A stretch of DNA of 40,141 bases from an uncultured bacterium (lineage in GTDB: Bacteria > Cyanobacteriota > Vampirovibrionia > Gastranaerophilales > Gastranaerophilaceae). Within the stretch, counting starts at the first letter, position 1. Every line of letters begins with the position of its first letter. Positions 29,918 through 38,815 of the stretch are shown here, piece after piece. The DNA lies in contig URFH01000025.1 in assembly GCA_900547155.1 (NCBI GenBank), positions 1-40,141 of the forward strand, given 5' to 3'. Under the pieces are notes generated by a model, which was not told the origin of the DNA, did no database searches, and saw only the letters and a list, made by a program, of their open reading frames with translations. The position numbers and the translations under genes were made by a program.

Positions 29918-30721
29918 ATGAAAATCGGAATTTACGGACTGGGGCTAATCGGGGGCTCACTTTTAAAAGCGCTGCACGGCTATGAAAAAATCGCGGTAAC
30001 AGGAAACGACAGCACAATTGAAGCTGCAAAACCTTATGCTGTCGAGGTCACAAAAGACCCGAACAGGCTTAAAGAATGCGCTCTTGTGTTCGTTTGCACT
30101 CCGATGAACAAAACGCTTGAAATTCTTGACAGGCTTGAAAATATTGTTTCTGCGGACACGATTGTTGCAGATGTTGCAAGCCTGAAAGGGTTTGTTATGG
30201 AGAAAAAACGGCCGTACAAGTTTATTGGAACCCATCCCATGGCAGGAACGGAGCACACGGGCTTTGAGCATTCGTTTAAGGAGTTGTTTGAGGGGGCAAA
30301 ATGGGTTATTACGCCCTCAGAGGAAACAACGCCGGAGGATTTGAACAAAATCGAGACCATAATTAAATCCGTATGGGCTCATCCGGTAATAATGGACGCA
30401 AAAACGCATGACAGGGCAGCAGCGTTGATTAGCCACATGCCAATGCTGGTTTCGCAGGCTTTAATGCTCTCAGTTCAGGAAAATAATGACGCAAAACTCC
30501 TCGCAGCGAGCGGTTTTCGGGATATGACGCGGCTTGCGATGTCAAACACTGAAATGGCTGCGGATATGGTCTCTTTGAACAGGGAAAATATTGAAGAATC
30601 GCTCGGACTGCTTTCGGCCTCGATTATGCAGCTTCTGGGGAGTGATTACAAGGGAAAAATTGAAGAAATTGCGCAAAAAAGGCGCGCAATGTATGACGAG
30701 AGCGGGAAGAATATTTTGTAA
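29918..30721 (+). CDS. tyrA: TyrA-family prephenate/arogenate dehydrogenase
   Basis: A 267-residue NAD(P)-dependent dehydrogenase of tyrosine biosynthesis, converting prephenate to hydroxyphenylpyruvate or arogenate to tyrosine. Rossmann motif GIYGLGLIGGSLLKAL (1-20), the VFVCTPMN strand, ADVASLKG, the catalytic-region THPMAGTEHTGFEHS, and the helical dimer domain with ISHMPMLVSQAL and ASGFRDMTRLAMS. It has the short form without ACT or chorismate mutase domain, as in cyanobacteria, where the arogenate-specific type is common; no other Tyr-pathway gene is adjacent. AAAGGAG precedes the ATG. It is likely monocistronic and is followed by the repeat-rich gap. Confidence 0.93.
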   Translation: MKIGIYGLGLIGGSLLKALHGYEKIAVTGNDSTIEAAKPYAVEVTKDPNRLKECALVFVCTPMNKTLEILDRLENIVSADTIVADVASLKGFVMEKKRPYKFIGTHPMAGTEHTGFEHSFKELFEGAKWVITPSEETTPEDLNKIETIIKSVWAHPVIMDAKTHDRAAALISHMPMLVSQALMLSVQENNDAKLLAASGFRDMTRLAMSNTEMAADMVSLNRENIEESLGLLSASIMQLLGSDYKGKIEEIAQKRRAMYDESGKNIL

Positions 30722-30755
30722 CCGGCCAATTTTGAGGTTTTAAAGTGGTTTGGGC

Positions 30756-30820
30756 CGCTCCCCATCCGCATTCGTTCGCAATACTGACGTATTTCTACGA
30801 CTGCTCCCTCCCTGGGTTGG
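30756..30820 (+). repeat. 65-bp direct repeat, copy 1
   Basis: Matches 31074-31138 over its whole length, with a block identical over more than 30 bases (ATACTGACGTATTTCTACGA and the bases after it) and a few changes near the 5' end. It ends in a CCCTCCCtGGGTTGG sequence. Confidence 0.9.
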
Positions 30821-30873
30821 GGAAAGAGGTAAATTCAAGGATTGCTTAATTGGAGGGAGGGAAAAAGCGCGCC

Positions 30874-30898
30874 GTCATGCTGAACTTGTTTCAGCATC
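30874..30898 (+). repeat. REP-like palindrome, copy 1
   Basis: ATGCTGAA / TTCAGCAT (30877-30884 with 30890-30897) around a CTTGT loop. Palindromes with this CTGAACTTGTTTCAG core are widespread intergenic repeats in diverse bacteria. Confidence 0.7.
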
Positions 30899-30960
30899 GC
30901 CAGATTGAAGTAAATAAGCCAAAATCTTGCCGCCGGAAACGTGATTTTCGTGCCCTTGCG

Positions 30961-30984
30961 ACCCTGAAACAAGTTCAGGGTGAC
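30961..30984 (-). repeat. REP-like palindrome, copy 2 (inverted)
   Basis: CCCTGAA / TTCAGGG (30962-30968 with 30974-30980) with loop ACAAG. On the minus strand it has the same CTGAACTTGTTTCAG core as copy 1, so the two copies are head-to-head. Confidence 0.7.
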
Positions 30985-31073
30985 AAAAAATTGTAGGGTG
31001 GGAAAAGTGAAACGGTTCCCACCGCAAGATTGTGAAAAATGGGAATTTTTTATTTTTTAATATAGCTTGGGGT

Positions 31074-31138
31074 CGCTCCCTTTCCGCATTCGTATGAAAT
31101 ACTGACGTATTTCTACGACTGCTCCCTCCCCGGGTTGG
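31074..31138 (+). repeat. 65-bp direct repeat, copy 2
   Basis: Second copy of 30756-30820, of equal length and the same orientation, 318 bp downstream of it. The region between the copies holds the two palindromes. Confidence 0.9.
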
Positions 31139-31161
31139 AAAAAGGTTTTTGGGGTGTATTG

Positions 31162-31188
31162 TTGCTCAATATTATTTTGTAATATAAT
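31162..31188 (+). promoter_or_regulatory. putative glyS promoter
   Basis: TTGCTC (31162-31167), 15-bp spacer, TATAAT (31183-31188). The leader would be about 78 nt; no T-box is seen. Confidence 0.4.
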
Positions 31189-31272
31189 TAATTTGAAATA
31201 TTGCCCGCTTTGCAGGTGATTTTGATAAAAATTCATAAAAAAAGACGTTTGAAGAAAAAGGATTTAATAATA

Positions 31273-33294
31273 ATGAGCAAATATTTACTGGAAATCGGAA
31301 CGGAAGAGCTGCCTTACAAGTTTATTGACGCAGGTCAGGAACAGCTGAAAGCAGCGTTTGAAAAACTGCTGAAAGAAAACGAAATCGGGTTTTCAAGCGT
31401 AAAAACCTACGGCACTCCGCGAAGATTGACAGTAATTATAGACGGTTTGAACGAAAAACAGCCGGATACGGTTAAAACGGTCAGAGGGCCGATTGCGAAT
31501 ATTGCATTCGATGAAAACGGAAACCTCACGCAGGCAGGATTGGGGTTTGCTCGCAAAAACGGCGTTGAACCGTCCGCCTTGTACAAAGAAGATAACTATG
31601 TCCATGCCAAAATCGAGAAAAAAGGCAAACTCACCAGAGATGTTCTCGCTGAAAACATTGAAAACCTCGTTTTGAAAATGCAGGGGCCTTATTTTATGAG
31701 ATGGGCCGGGCTGGATGTGAAATTCCAAAGGCCTGTCAGATGGGTTGTTTCGCTTTTTGATAATGATGAGTTGAAAATAAAGATTGCTGATGTTGAATCC
31801 TCAAGATTCTCGCGCGGACATAGGTTTGCGTCTTCAAAAGTCGAAATCAAAAACCCTGACAACTACGAAAATGCGCTTTTTGACGCAAAAGTAATTGTTG
31901 ACGGCGAAAAAAGAAAAGAAAAAATCATTTCTTCAGCAAAAGCCGAAGCGGAAAAAATCGGCGCGCAGGTCGTTCTTGACGAAGAACTTGTGAAAGAAGT
32001 TACAAATATCACGGAATGGCCGGTTCCGGTTGTGTGCAATTTTGACAAAAACTACCTGAACGTGCCGGAAAAAGTGACCGTAACCGTTATGGCCACTCAC
32101 CAGCGCTATTTCCCGCTTTACAAAGACGGAAAATTGATAAACAGCTTTATTACAACAACAAATTTCCTCGGAAACGATTTTGAAAACATAAAAGCCGGAA
32201 ATGAAAGGGTTGTTAAGGCAAGACTTGATGACGCGGTGTTTTTCTTCAATGAAGATACGAAAAAACCGTTTGAAAGCAACCTTGAGGGCTTAAAAGGGGT
32301 CACTTTCCAAAAAGGAATGGGCTCAATGTACGATAAAACCTACAGAATCCTTGAACTTTCAAAATACATCGCAAAAGAGCTCGGAAAAGAGTCAAAAACC
32401 ATCGAAAGAACCGCACTTTTGTGCAAAGCCGACCTTGTTACGAGCCTTGTGTTTGAATTTACTGAATTACAGGGATTTATCGGCTCGGATTATGCGTTCA
32501 ATTCTGGCGAAGCGCCTCAGGTTGTTGAGGGCATAAAAGAACATTATTACCCGCTGGGCGCGGATTCTGAGCTTGCAGAGTCAATTGAGGGGCAGATTGT
32601 CGGACTTGCAGACAAAATCGACACAATTTGCGCTGTTTTTGCAGAGGGCAAAAAACCAACCGGCTCTGCTGACCCGCTTGGCGTCCGCCGCGCAACGCTC
32701 GGGATTTTGAAAACCATTATTCAAAAGGATTTGAAAGTAAATCTTACAGAATTGATTAAAAAATCGATTTCTATTTTGCCCGTAAAAGTTGAGGCTCCGC
32801 AAAAGCTTTACGAAGAAGTAAAAAACTTCTTTGAGCAGCGTTTATCAATTTATTACAATGACAAATATTCGCATGACGTTGTTGAGGCTTGCCTGTCGAA
32901 CAAAGATGCGCTTTCTGATTTGGGCGATTTTGCCCTGCGGCTTGAAGTCGTTGAAAAAATCAAAAAACTGCCCGAATTCGCTCCCGTAAACGAAGCCGCC
33001 AACAGGATAATCCGTATAGCCAGGGCAGATTCAAATTCACCTGATAAGGCATTGTTTAATAGCCCGTTTGAAACGCAGCTTATGGAATGTATAACTTCGA
33101 TTAATGCTGATAACCTTGAATATGAAAAATTATTCGGAGAACTCACAAAAGCAGTGCCCGTGATTAATGAATTCTTTGATAACGTGCTCGTTATGGACAA
33201 AGATGAAAAAATCAAGGAAAATCGATTAAAACTCCTTGCTCTGGCAAAAGAAAAATTCGAAAAACTGGCTGATTTCTCCAAAATAAACGGTTAA
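31273..33294 (+). CDS. glyS: glycyl-tRNA synthetase beta subunit
   Basis: A 673-residue beta subunit of the bacterial alpha2beta2 glycyl-tRNA synthetase, which binds tRNA-Gly and works with the catalytic GlyQ. Family blocks: LLEIGTEELPYKF, YGTPRRLTV, MRWAGLDVKFQRPVRW, TEWPVPVVCNF, VMATHQRYFPL, FFFNEDTKKP, VTFQKGMGSMYDK, IVGLADKIDTICAVFAEGKKPTGSADPLGVRR and a C-terminal DALR-like domain. The start at 31273 (AAAGGA about 10 bases before) begins the conserved region; an in-frame TTG at 31201 would add a basic, non-conserved tail. glyQ is not adjacent, which fits cyanobacteria, where glyQ and glyS are unlinked. It is followed 31 bases later by the PDZ gene. Confidence 0.96.
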   Translation: MSKYLLEIGTEELPYKFIDAGQEQLKAAFEKLLKENEIGFSSVKTYGTPRRLTVIIDGLNEKQPDTVKTVRGPIANIAFDENGNLTQAGLGFARKNGVEPSALYKEDNYVHAKIEKKGKLTRDVLAENIENLVLKMQGPYFMRWAGLDVKFQRPVRWVVSLFDNDELKIKIADVESSRFSRGHRFASSKVEIKNPDNYENALFDAKVIVDGEKRKEKIISSAKAEAEKIGAQVVLDEELVKEVTNITEWPVPVVCNFDKNYLNVPEKVTVTVMATHQRYFPLYKDGKLINSFITTTNFLGNDFENIKAGNERVVKARLDDAVFFFNEDTKKPFESNLEGLKGVTFQKGMGSMYDKTYRILELSKYIAKELGKESKTIERTALLCKADLVTSLVFEFTELQGFIGSDYAFNSGEAPQVVEGIKEHYYPLGADSELAESIEGQIVGLADKIDTICAVFAEGKKPTGSADPLGVRRATLGILKTIIQKDLKVNLTELIKKSISILPVKVEAPQKLYEEVKNFFEQRLSIYYNDKYSHDVVEACLSNKDALSDLGDFALRLEVVEKIKKLPEFAPVNEAANRIIRIARADSNSPDKALFNSPFETQLMECITSINADNLEYEKLFGELTKAVPVINEFFDNVLVMDKDEKIKENRLKLLALAKEKFEKLADFSKING

Positions 33295-33325
33295 AAATCC
33301 TGCGCAGCAGGTCAAAAACACGATT

Positions 33326-33721
33326 ATGGATAACATCAGGCTTTATACAGGAGTTTTGCTGTTTCTGTGTATGTTTTCGCTTGCCGATTTTGAGAGCATC
33401 GGCAAATTCCTCACAGAACGCAAGATTGTACAAAAATATAAAAACTCGGAGAAAATGCTCGGGTTCGGGGTTTTGCAGTACGAAAACGGCGTTTATGTAG
33501 TTGATGTGCTGGACTTTACACCTGCAAAACTTGCGGGAATTGAAGAAATGGATAAAATTCTTGCTGTTGACGGCGAAAAAATCGATACAATTGAAGATTT
33601 TAAGGAGAAAATTGACCTTTTTCACAAAAATCAGGCGCTGAATCTCCTTGTTTACAGAAAAAGCTCCGGGCAGGACGTGAATATTTCAATTAAACCCGTA
33701 ATTCTAATTCCACAGGATTAG
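33326..33721 (+). CDS. membrane-anchored single PDZ-domain protein
   Basis: A 131-residue protein with one N-terminal hydrophobic segment (residues 6-21, LYTGVLLFLCMFSLAD; signal or anchor) and one PDZ domain (about 45-125: FGVLQYENGVYVVDVLDFTPAKLAGIEEMDKILAVDGEKI). The GFGV strand is the carboxylate-binding loop. It has no protease domain, so it is not DegP/HtrA or a complete S2P; it may tether or recruit envelope proteins or peptides. It starts 31 bases after glyS and is probably co-transcribed. The next gene has its own promoter. Confidence 0.85.
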   Translation: MDNIRLYTGVLLFLCMFSLADFESIGKFLTERKIVQKYKNSEKMLGFGVLQYENGVYVVDVLDFTPAKLAGIEEMDKILAVDGEKIDTIEDFKEKIDLFHKNQALNLLVYRKSSGQDVNISIKPVILIPQD

Positions 33722-33822
33722 ATTTAGCAAAAACCGATTAATTCTTTGTAACTAGAACTTAACGATTAACAAAACCTGAAAACACCGGCTGCAAAGGTAT
33801 TCTCAGGGCTATAAAATTTTAG

Positions 33823-33851
33823 TTGATTTTGTGCTATGTTATTGTTATAAA
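33823..33851 (+). promoter_or_regulatory. promoter of the glucan-phosphorylase-like gene
   Basis: TTGATT (33823-33828), exact 17-bp spacer, TATAAA (33846-33851), giving a leader of about 35 nt with AAAGGAG before the ATG at 33893. Confidence 0.6.
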
Positions 33852-33892
33852 GGGAACGATATAGATTAGGATAGTAATATCAAAGGAGAATT

Positions 33893-35602
33893 ATGGGATT
33901 ACCAAAAGTAGCATATTTTTCAATGGAAATAGCAATGGACCAGTCTTTGAGTACTTATTCCGGCGGTCTTGGATTTCTTGCGGGCTCTCACATGCAGTCT
34001 GCGGGCTATCTTCAATTGCCTATTGTCGGCGTAACTATGCTTTGGTCTTATGGCTATTATAATCAGAGAATTAACGAAGAGGGAAATGTTGATGTAGCTT
34101 ACATCAGAAAACATTATGACTTTTTGCAAAGCGTTGACGCTTCCGTTACTGTTGACATTTTTGGCGAAAAAGTTGTTGTAAAGGCGTTCAGAGTTGACCC
34201 CAGCCTCTTCGGAACATGCCCTGTATACCTTTTAACAACAGATGTTGAAGAAAACTCTGAATGGGCACGTTCGATTTCCCATAAACTCTATGACGGAAAC
34301 GAAAAAATAAGAATTGCGCAGGAAACTGTCCTCGGCGTAGGCGGTGTAAGACTTTTACAGGCTATAAAATACGATTTTGACTGTGTTCACATGAACGAAG
34401 GTCATGCTCTTCCTGCTGCATTTGAACTTTTAAGACAATACAACGGCGATCTTGATCAGGTTAAAAGAAAAGTTGTATTCACAACCCACACACCTGTTGC
34501 CGCGGGCAACGAAGTTCACTGGGTTGACACACTTCTTGAGGGCGGCTTCTTCGCAGGCTGCTCAAGAGAACGCGCTGTTGAGCTCGGCGGTGAGCACTTC
34601 TCATTAACAGTTGCAGCTTTAAGAATGAGCCGCATTGCAAACGCAGTTTCTCAGCTTCACGGCCTTGTTGCAAACAAAATGTGGTCATGGGTTGAAGGCA
34701 GATGCCCGATTAGAGCGATAACCAACGCTGTAAACCTCCACTACTGGCAGGATGAAAGAATTGCAAAAGCCCAGACGCTTGAAGACTTGCTCAATGCAAA
34801 AATCGAGATGAAAAAAGAAGTTTTCAGCTATATTGCAAACACTACGGGTAAAAGATTCGACCCCAATGTTTTGACAATCACATGGGCAAGAAGATTCGCC
34901 GATTACAAACGTGCATGGCTTATTTTCATGGATATGGACAGAATCCTCAAGCTTTTGAACGCAGACAAAGTTCAATTGATTTTTGCAGGTAAATTCCATC
35001 CGGATGACGCAATGGGACGTGAAATGTTCAACAACATTCTTCACAAATCCTACAATATCAAAAACGTTGCAGTTCTTGCCGGTTATGAGCTTGAATTGAG
35101 CGCAAAACTGAAAAGAGCTACCGATGTATGGCTTAACACGCCTATCAGACCGCTCGAAGCTTCAGGAACTTCAGGCATGTCAGCAAACATGAACGGTGCT
35201 CTTCACCTTTCTATTTATGACGGATGGACAGTTGAGGGAACTTTCCCGGGAATCAACGGCTACACGGTTGAATATCCCGGCCTTGACGATGATATTCCGT
35301 GGGAAGAAAGACACTGGAAAGACCATGATTGCATTATGGACATCATTGAAAACCAGATTATTCCAACTTACTACGATAACAAGCTCGAATGGGCAAGAAT
35401 GATGAGACAGGCTGTCAGAACATCAGAAGCTTACTTCAACTCTGACAGAATGGTTATTGAATACTTCAACAGGATATACAAACCGATTGCTCACGAAAGT
35501 GCAAAAGAAGGCGGCTTGAATCCTGACGCTTCAATGACTTCTGACCCGTCAATCAATGACCAGCCGAATATGGACGCTTGGACTTATTCAAATATCAAGT
35601 AG
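33893..35602 (+). CDS. glgP: alpha-glucan phosphorylase homologue lacking the PLP lysine
   Basis: A 569-residue GT35-fold protein of the short alpha-glucan phosphorylase group. It starts directly at the phosphorylase core (YFSMEIAMDQSLSTYSGGLGFLAG); the N-terminal domain of longer members is missing. Conserved blocks: LGVGGVRLLQAI, HMNEGHALPAAFELL, VFTTHTPVAAGNE, the phosphate-binding WARRFADYKRAW, AGKFHPDDAMG and PIRPLEASGTSGM. In all phosphorylases I know, the residue after GTSGM/GTGNM is the Lys that carries pyridoxal phosphate (Lys680 in muscle enzyme). Here it is Ser430 (codon TCA at 35180-35182). Without PLP, normal phosphorolysis should fail, so it may act as a binding protein or as a different glycosyltransferase. 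It has a strong promoter and terminator and is monocistronic. Confidence 0.85.
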   Translation: MGLPKVAYFSMEIAMDQSLSTYSGGLGFLAGSHMQSAGYLQLPIVGVTMLWSYGYYNQRINEEGNVDVAYIRKHYDFLQSVDASVTVDIFGEKVVVKAFRVDPSLFGTCPVYLLTTDVEENSEWARSISHKLYDGNEKIRIAQETVLGVGGVRLLQAIKYDFDCVHMNEGHALPAAFELLRQYNGDLDQVKRKVVFTTHTPVAAGNEVHWVDTLLEGGFFAGCSRERAVELGGEHFSLTVAALRMSRIANAVSQLHGLVANKMWSWVEGRCPIRAITNAVNLHYWQDERIAKAQTLEDLLNAKIEMKKEVFSYIANTTGKRFDPNVLTITWARRFADYKRAWLIFMDMDRILKLLNADKVQLIFAGKFHPDDAMGREMFNNILHKSYNIKNVAVLAGYELELSAKLKRATDVWLNTPIRPLEASGTSGMSANMNGALHLSIYDGWTVEGTFPGINGYTVEYPGLDDDIPWEERHWKDHDCIMDIIENQIIPTYYDNKLEWARMMRQAVRTSEAYFNSDRMVIEYFNRIYKPIAHESAKEGGLNPDASMTSDPSINDQPNMDAWTYSNIK

Positions 35603-35629
35603 TTTATTGATGGTTTTATTAAATAATAG

Positions 35630-35660
35630 AAAAGAGGGCTTATTTAGTCCTCTTTTTTGT
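35630..35660 (+). terminator. rho-independent terminator of the glgP-like gene
   Basis: AAAAGAGG / CCTCTTTT (35630-35637 with 35649-35656) around an 11-nt loop, followed by further T residues. Confidence 0.8.
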
Positions 35661-35732
35661 TTTTGATTGTGCTGGGTGTAAATAATTCACGCAGGCGCCC
35701 CCCTCCCCAAGGAGAGTGAAACAAAAGTTCAA

Positions 35733-35854
35733 GAAAATGGTTGGAATCTTATTTGGAGTGACTATGGGGAAGGGCACAAGAAGCCATTTAAAATAACATT
35801 CAACAATATTTGCCCGGAGGAATCGGAACGGAAAATAAGATTCCAACCATTTTC
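35733..35854. repeat. long palindrome 3 (perfect 22-bp arms)
   Basis: Arms 35733-35754 and 35833-35854 are perfect 22-bp inverted repeats with a 78-bp interior. The whole unit is 122 bp. There is no gene in the interior and no obvious target-site duplication. It resembles a miniature inverted-repeat element. Confidence 0.85.
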
Positions 35855-35950
35855 GCCACACACCCACCCCCACCCCAAAAACATAACAAAAATTAAAATT
35901 TGAAACTCATATTTTCTTATGAAATAATATGGACAAAAGAGTATCGAAAC

Positions 35951-38788
35951 ATGAATGACAAAATAATTATAAAAGGCGCAAACCAGCATAATTTAAGAAA
36001 TGTTGACTTAGAACTACCGAAAAATGAACTCATTGTTTTTACAGGCGTTTCAGGCTCCGGAAAAAGTTCGCTCGCTTTTGACACGATTTTTGCAGAGGGC
36101 CAAAGACGGTATGTTGAAAGCCTATCGACCTATGCCCGCCAATTCTTAGGGCAAATGGACAAACCCGATGTCGAGTCCATCGAGGGGCTTTCTCCGGCTA
36201 TTTCAATCGACCAGAAATCAACTTCAAACAACCCTCGCTCAACAGTCGGCACAGTAACGGAAATCTATGACTATTTAAGGCTGCTTTTCGCCAGAATCGG
36301 CGTTCCGCACTGCCCTGAATGCGGCGACCCGATTAAACCGCAATCCATTGACGAAATCGTCGATAAAATAATGAAACTCCCCGAAGGAACAAAAATCCAG
36401 ATTATTGCCCCTGTTGTAAGAGGCAAAAAAGGCGAATTTGTTTCATTGATAAACGAACTGAAACAGGACGGATTCGTCAGGGTAAGAATTGACAATGAAA
36501 TTTACAACCTCGACGAAATCGACATCAAAGATATAGAACTTAAAAAGACGCACAAACACAATATCGACGTTATTGTAGATAGAATCGTCGTAAAAGAAAG
36601 CGCAAAGTCCAGAATAGCAGATTCTGCACAAACTGCGCTACAAAGAGCAAACGGGCTGATGTCAGTGGATGTTGTAGGGCAAAAAGAAATGATTTTCAGC
36701 GAAAAACTCGCCTGCCCGAAATGCGGCTTGAGCTTTGAAGAACTTGCACCGCGAATTTTCAGTTTTAACAGCCCGTACGGAGCCTGCCCGAAATGTTCGG
36801 GGCTGGGCGCGGATTTTGTGATTGACCCGAACCTTGTTGTTCCTGACCGCAGAAAATCCCTGAAACAGGGCGCAATTTACCCCTGGAGCAAAACCTCAAC
36901 ATCCTACTATGTCGACCTTTTAGGCTCTGTTGCCGCTCATTACGGGATAAATATGGACGCTCCGTTTGAAGAATTGAGCGAAGAGCAAAGAAAAATCATT
37001 CTCTACGGCTCGGGCAGCGATTTGCTGGACATACGCGTAAAAGAATTCGGCACACATCGCTACAAAACCAGAAAAATGCGGTTTTGCGGGGTAATTCCGT
37101 TCCTTGAAAAAAGATACAACGATTCCTCCGGCGAATACTGGCGCGAAGAAATTCAAAAGTACATGGTTACAACCCCCTGTCCTGAGTGCAAAGGCGCCAG
37201 ATTGAAACCATTTGCTTTAGCCGTGACAGTCAGGGGAAAAAACATCTTTGAGGTGTGCAATATGCCCATTTCAGAGAGTTTTGAGTTCTTTTCATCGCTT
37301 TTTCTCGAACTTTCTGATTTTGAAATGGAAATTGCAAAACAGATTCTCGAAGAAATCAGGGCAAGGCTGAAATTCCTTATTGACGTGGGTTTGGGCTACT
37401 TAGATTTGAGCAGAATGGCTGGAACATTATCCGGCGGCGAAGCCCAGAGAATCAGGCTTGCGACACAGATAGGAAGCGGGCTTTCCGGCGTTTTATACGT
37501 TCTTGACGAACCATCAATCGGACTTCACCAGCGCGACAATGACAAATTAATCAAAACTCTGCTAAATATGCGCAATCTGGGCAATACACTCATCGTAGTC
37601 GAGCACGACGAGGACACAATGCGCAATGCTGATTATATCGTGGACATCGGCCCGAGAGCAGGCGTTCATGGCGGCAGAATTGTGGCAAAAGGCACGCTTG
37701 AAGACATAAAAAAATCAAAAGAATCCATAACCGGCAAGTATTTGAGCGGCGAAAAGGTTATTCCCGTGCCCCAAAAGCGCAGAGAAGGCAACGGAAACTT
37801 CCTGCAAATCAAAAATGCACACCTCAACAACCTGAAAAACATCTCACTTGATATTCCGCTTGGCAAAGTTGTTGCGATTACAGGCGTGTCAGGCTCGGGA
37901 AAATCGTCTTTGATGATTGATTTGATAAGAGAATATGCGCTGCATGAATTAAGGGGCAACAAGCCCAAACCGCAGGGCGTTGATGAGATTTCGGGGTTTG
38001 AAAATATCGACAAAATCATTGATATTGACCAATCCCCCATCGGCAGAACCCCGCGCTCCAATCCTGCAACCTACACAGACGTATTCAGCCACATTCGTGA
38101 CCTTTACGCAAAAACAAATGAGTCAAAAATGCGCGGATATCAGCCCGGAAGGTTCAGTTTTAACGTAAAAGGCGGACGCTGTGAGGCTTGCAAGGGCGAT
38201 GGCGTAATAAAAATCGAAATGAACTTTTTATCGGACGTTTATGTAAAATGCGACGTCTGCAAAGGCAAGCGCTACAACAGAGAAACCCTTGAAGTCAAAT
38301 ACAAAGGCGCAACAATCTCCGATGTGCTTGATATGACCGTTGCAGAAGCATACGTTTTCTTTGAAAACATCCCGAAAATCAAATCAAGGCTAAAAACCCT
38401 TTATGACGTAGGTTTGGGCTACATAAAGCTCGGTCAGAGCGCCACAACCCTTTCCGGCGGCGAAGCCCAGAGAATAAAACTCGCCTCCGAGCTCAACAAA
38501 AAGGCAACAGGGCGCACTTTATACCTTTTGGACGAGCCGTCGGTCGGTTTGCACTGGTATGACCTTGACAAGCTTATTAAAATCATCAACAAGCTTGCTG
38601 ATTCCGGAAATACGATTCTGATTATTGAACACAATCTCGATTTAATCAAAATTGCCGACCATATTATCGACCTTGGCCCCGAGGGCGGAAATGCAGGCGG
38701 ACAGGTTGTTTTTCAGGGCACTCCCGAAGAAATAATCAAATGTCCCGATTCATACACCGGTCAGTATTTAAAAGGAATGTTAAATTAA
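35951..38788 (+). CDS. uvrA: UvrA excinuclease subunit
   Basis: A 945-residue ABC-type ATPase that finds DNA damage with UvrB in nucleotide excision repair. It has the full layout: ABC domain I with Walker [10 protein letters not shown] and signature [13 protein letters not shown]; a signature-like Zn-binding module ([10 protein letters not shown]...ACPKC); ABC domain II with Walker [10 protein letters not shown] and [13 protein letters not shown]; and the second zinc finger ([10 protein letters not shown]...CDVC). Walker [10 protein letters not shown] and LDEPSVGLH. Length matches the family (about 940). The ATG at 35951 opens the conserved [13 protein letters not shown]; an in-frame start at 35900 would add an unconserved stretch. 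There is no clear Shine-Dalgarno. uvrB and uvrC are not adjacent. It may form an operon with the EamA permease 27 bases downstream. Confidence 0.98.
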   Translation: MNDKIIIKGANQHNLRNVDLELPKNELIVFTGVSGSGKSSLAFDTIFAEGQRRYVESLSTYARQFLGQMDKPDVESIEGLSPAISIDQKSTSNNPRSTVGTVTEIYDYLRLLFARIGVPHCPECGDPIKPQSIDEIVDKIMKLPEGTKIQIIAPVVRGKKGEFVSLINELKQDGFVRVRIDNEIYNLDEIDIKDIELKKTHKHNIDVIVDRIVVKESAKSRIADSAQTALQRANGLMSVDVVGQKEMIFSEKLACPKCGLSFEELAPRIFSFNSPYGACPKCSGLGADFVIDPNLVVPDRRKSLKQGAIYPWSKTSTSYYVDLLGSVAAHYGINMDAPFEELSEEQRKIILYGSGSDLLDIRVKEFGTHRYKTRKMRFCGVIPFLEKRYNDSSGEYWREEIQKYMVTTPCPECKGARLKPFALAVTVRGKNIFEVCNMPISESFEFFSSLFLELSDFEMEIAKQILEEIRARLKFLIDVGLGYLDLSRMAGTLSGGEAQRIRLATQIGSGLSGVLYVLDEPSIGLHQRDNDKLIKTLLNMRNLGNTLIVVEHDEDTMRNADYIVDIGPRAGVHGGRIVAKGTLEDIKKSKESITGKYLSGEKVIPVPQKRREGNGNFLQIKNAHLNNLKNISLDIPLGKVVAITGVSGSGKSSLMIDLIREYALHELRGNKPKPQGVDEISGFENIDKIIDIDQSPIGRTPRSNPATYTDVFSHIRDLYAKTNESKMRGYQPGRFSFNVKGGRCEACKGDGVIKIEMNFLSDVYVKCDVCKGKRYNRETLEVKYKGATISDVLDMTVAEAYVFFENIPKIKSRLKTLYDVGLGYIKLGQSATTLSGGEAQRIKLASELNKKATGRTLYLLDEPSVGLHWYDLDKLIKIINKLADSGNTILIIEHNLDLIKIADHIIDLGPEGGNAGGQVVFQGTPEEIIKCPDSYTGQYLKGMLN

Positions 38789-38815
38789 CCCCGAAAACCA
38801 TCATCAGGAGCCGAA

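Larger units (their letters stand above)
30722..31272. repeat. repeat mosaic between tyrA and glyS
   Basis: This 551-bp gap has no gene with a credible start. It contains two 65-bp direct repeats (30756-30820 and 31074-31138); two palindromes of opposite orientation with a shared CTGAACTTGTTTCAG core (30874-30898, 30961-30984); a GGTGGGAA / TTCCCACC hairpin (30998-31005 with 31016-31023); and an inverted pair AATCTTGC / GCAAGATT (30923-30930, 31024-31031). The glyS promoter and leader occupy the end. It resembles a cluster of intergenic repeated elements. Confidence 0.75.
35603..35950. other. gene-free gap with terminator and long palindrome
   Basis: The gap holds the glgP terminator (35630-35660), a C-rich tract (35697-35710), palindrome 3 (35733-35854), another C-rich tract (35861-35879) and the unmarked start region of uvrA. 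No gene is supported here. Confidence 0.6.
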
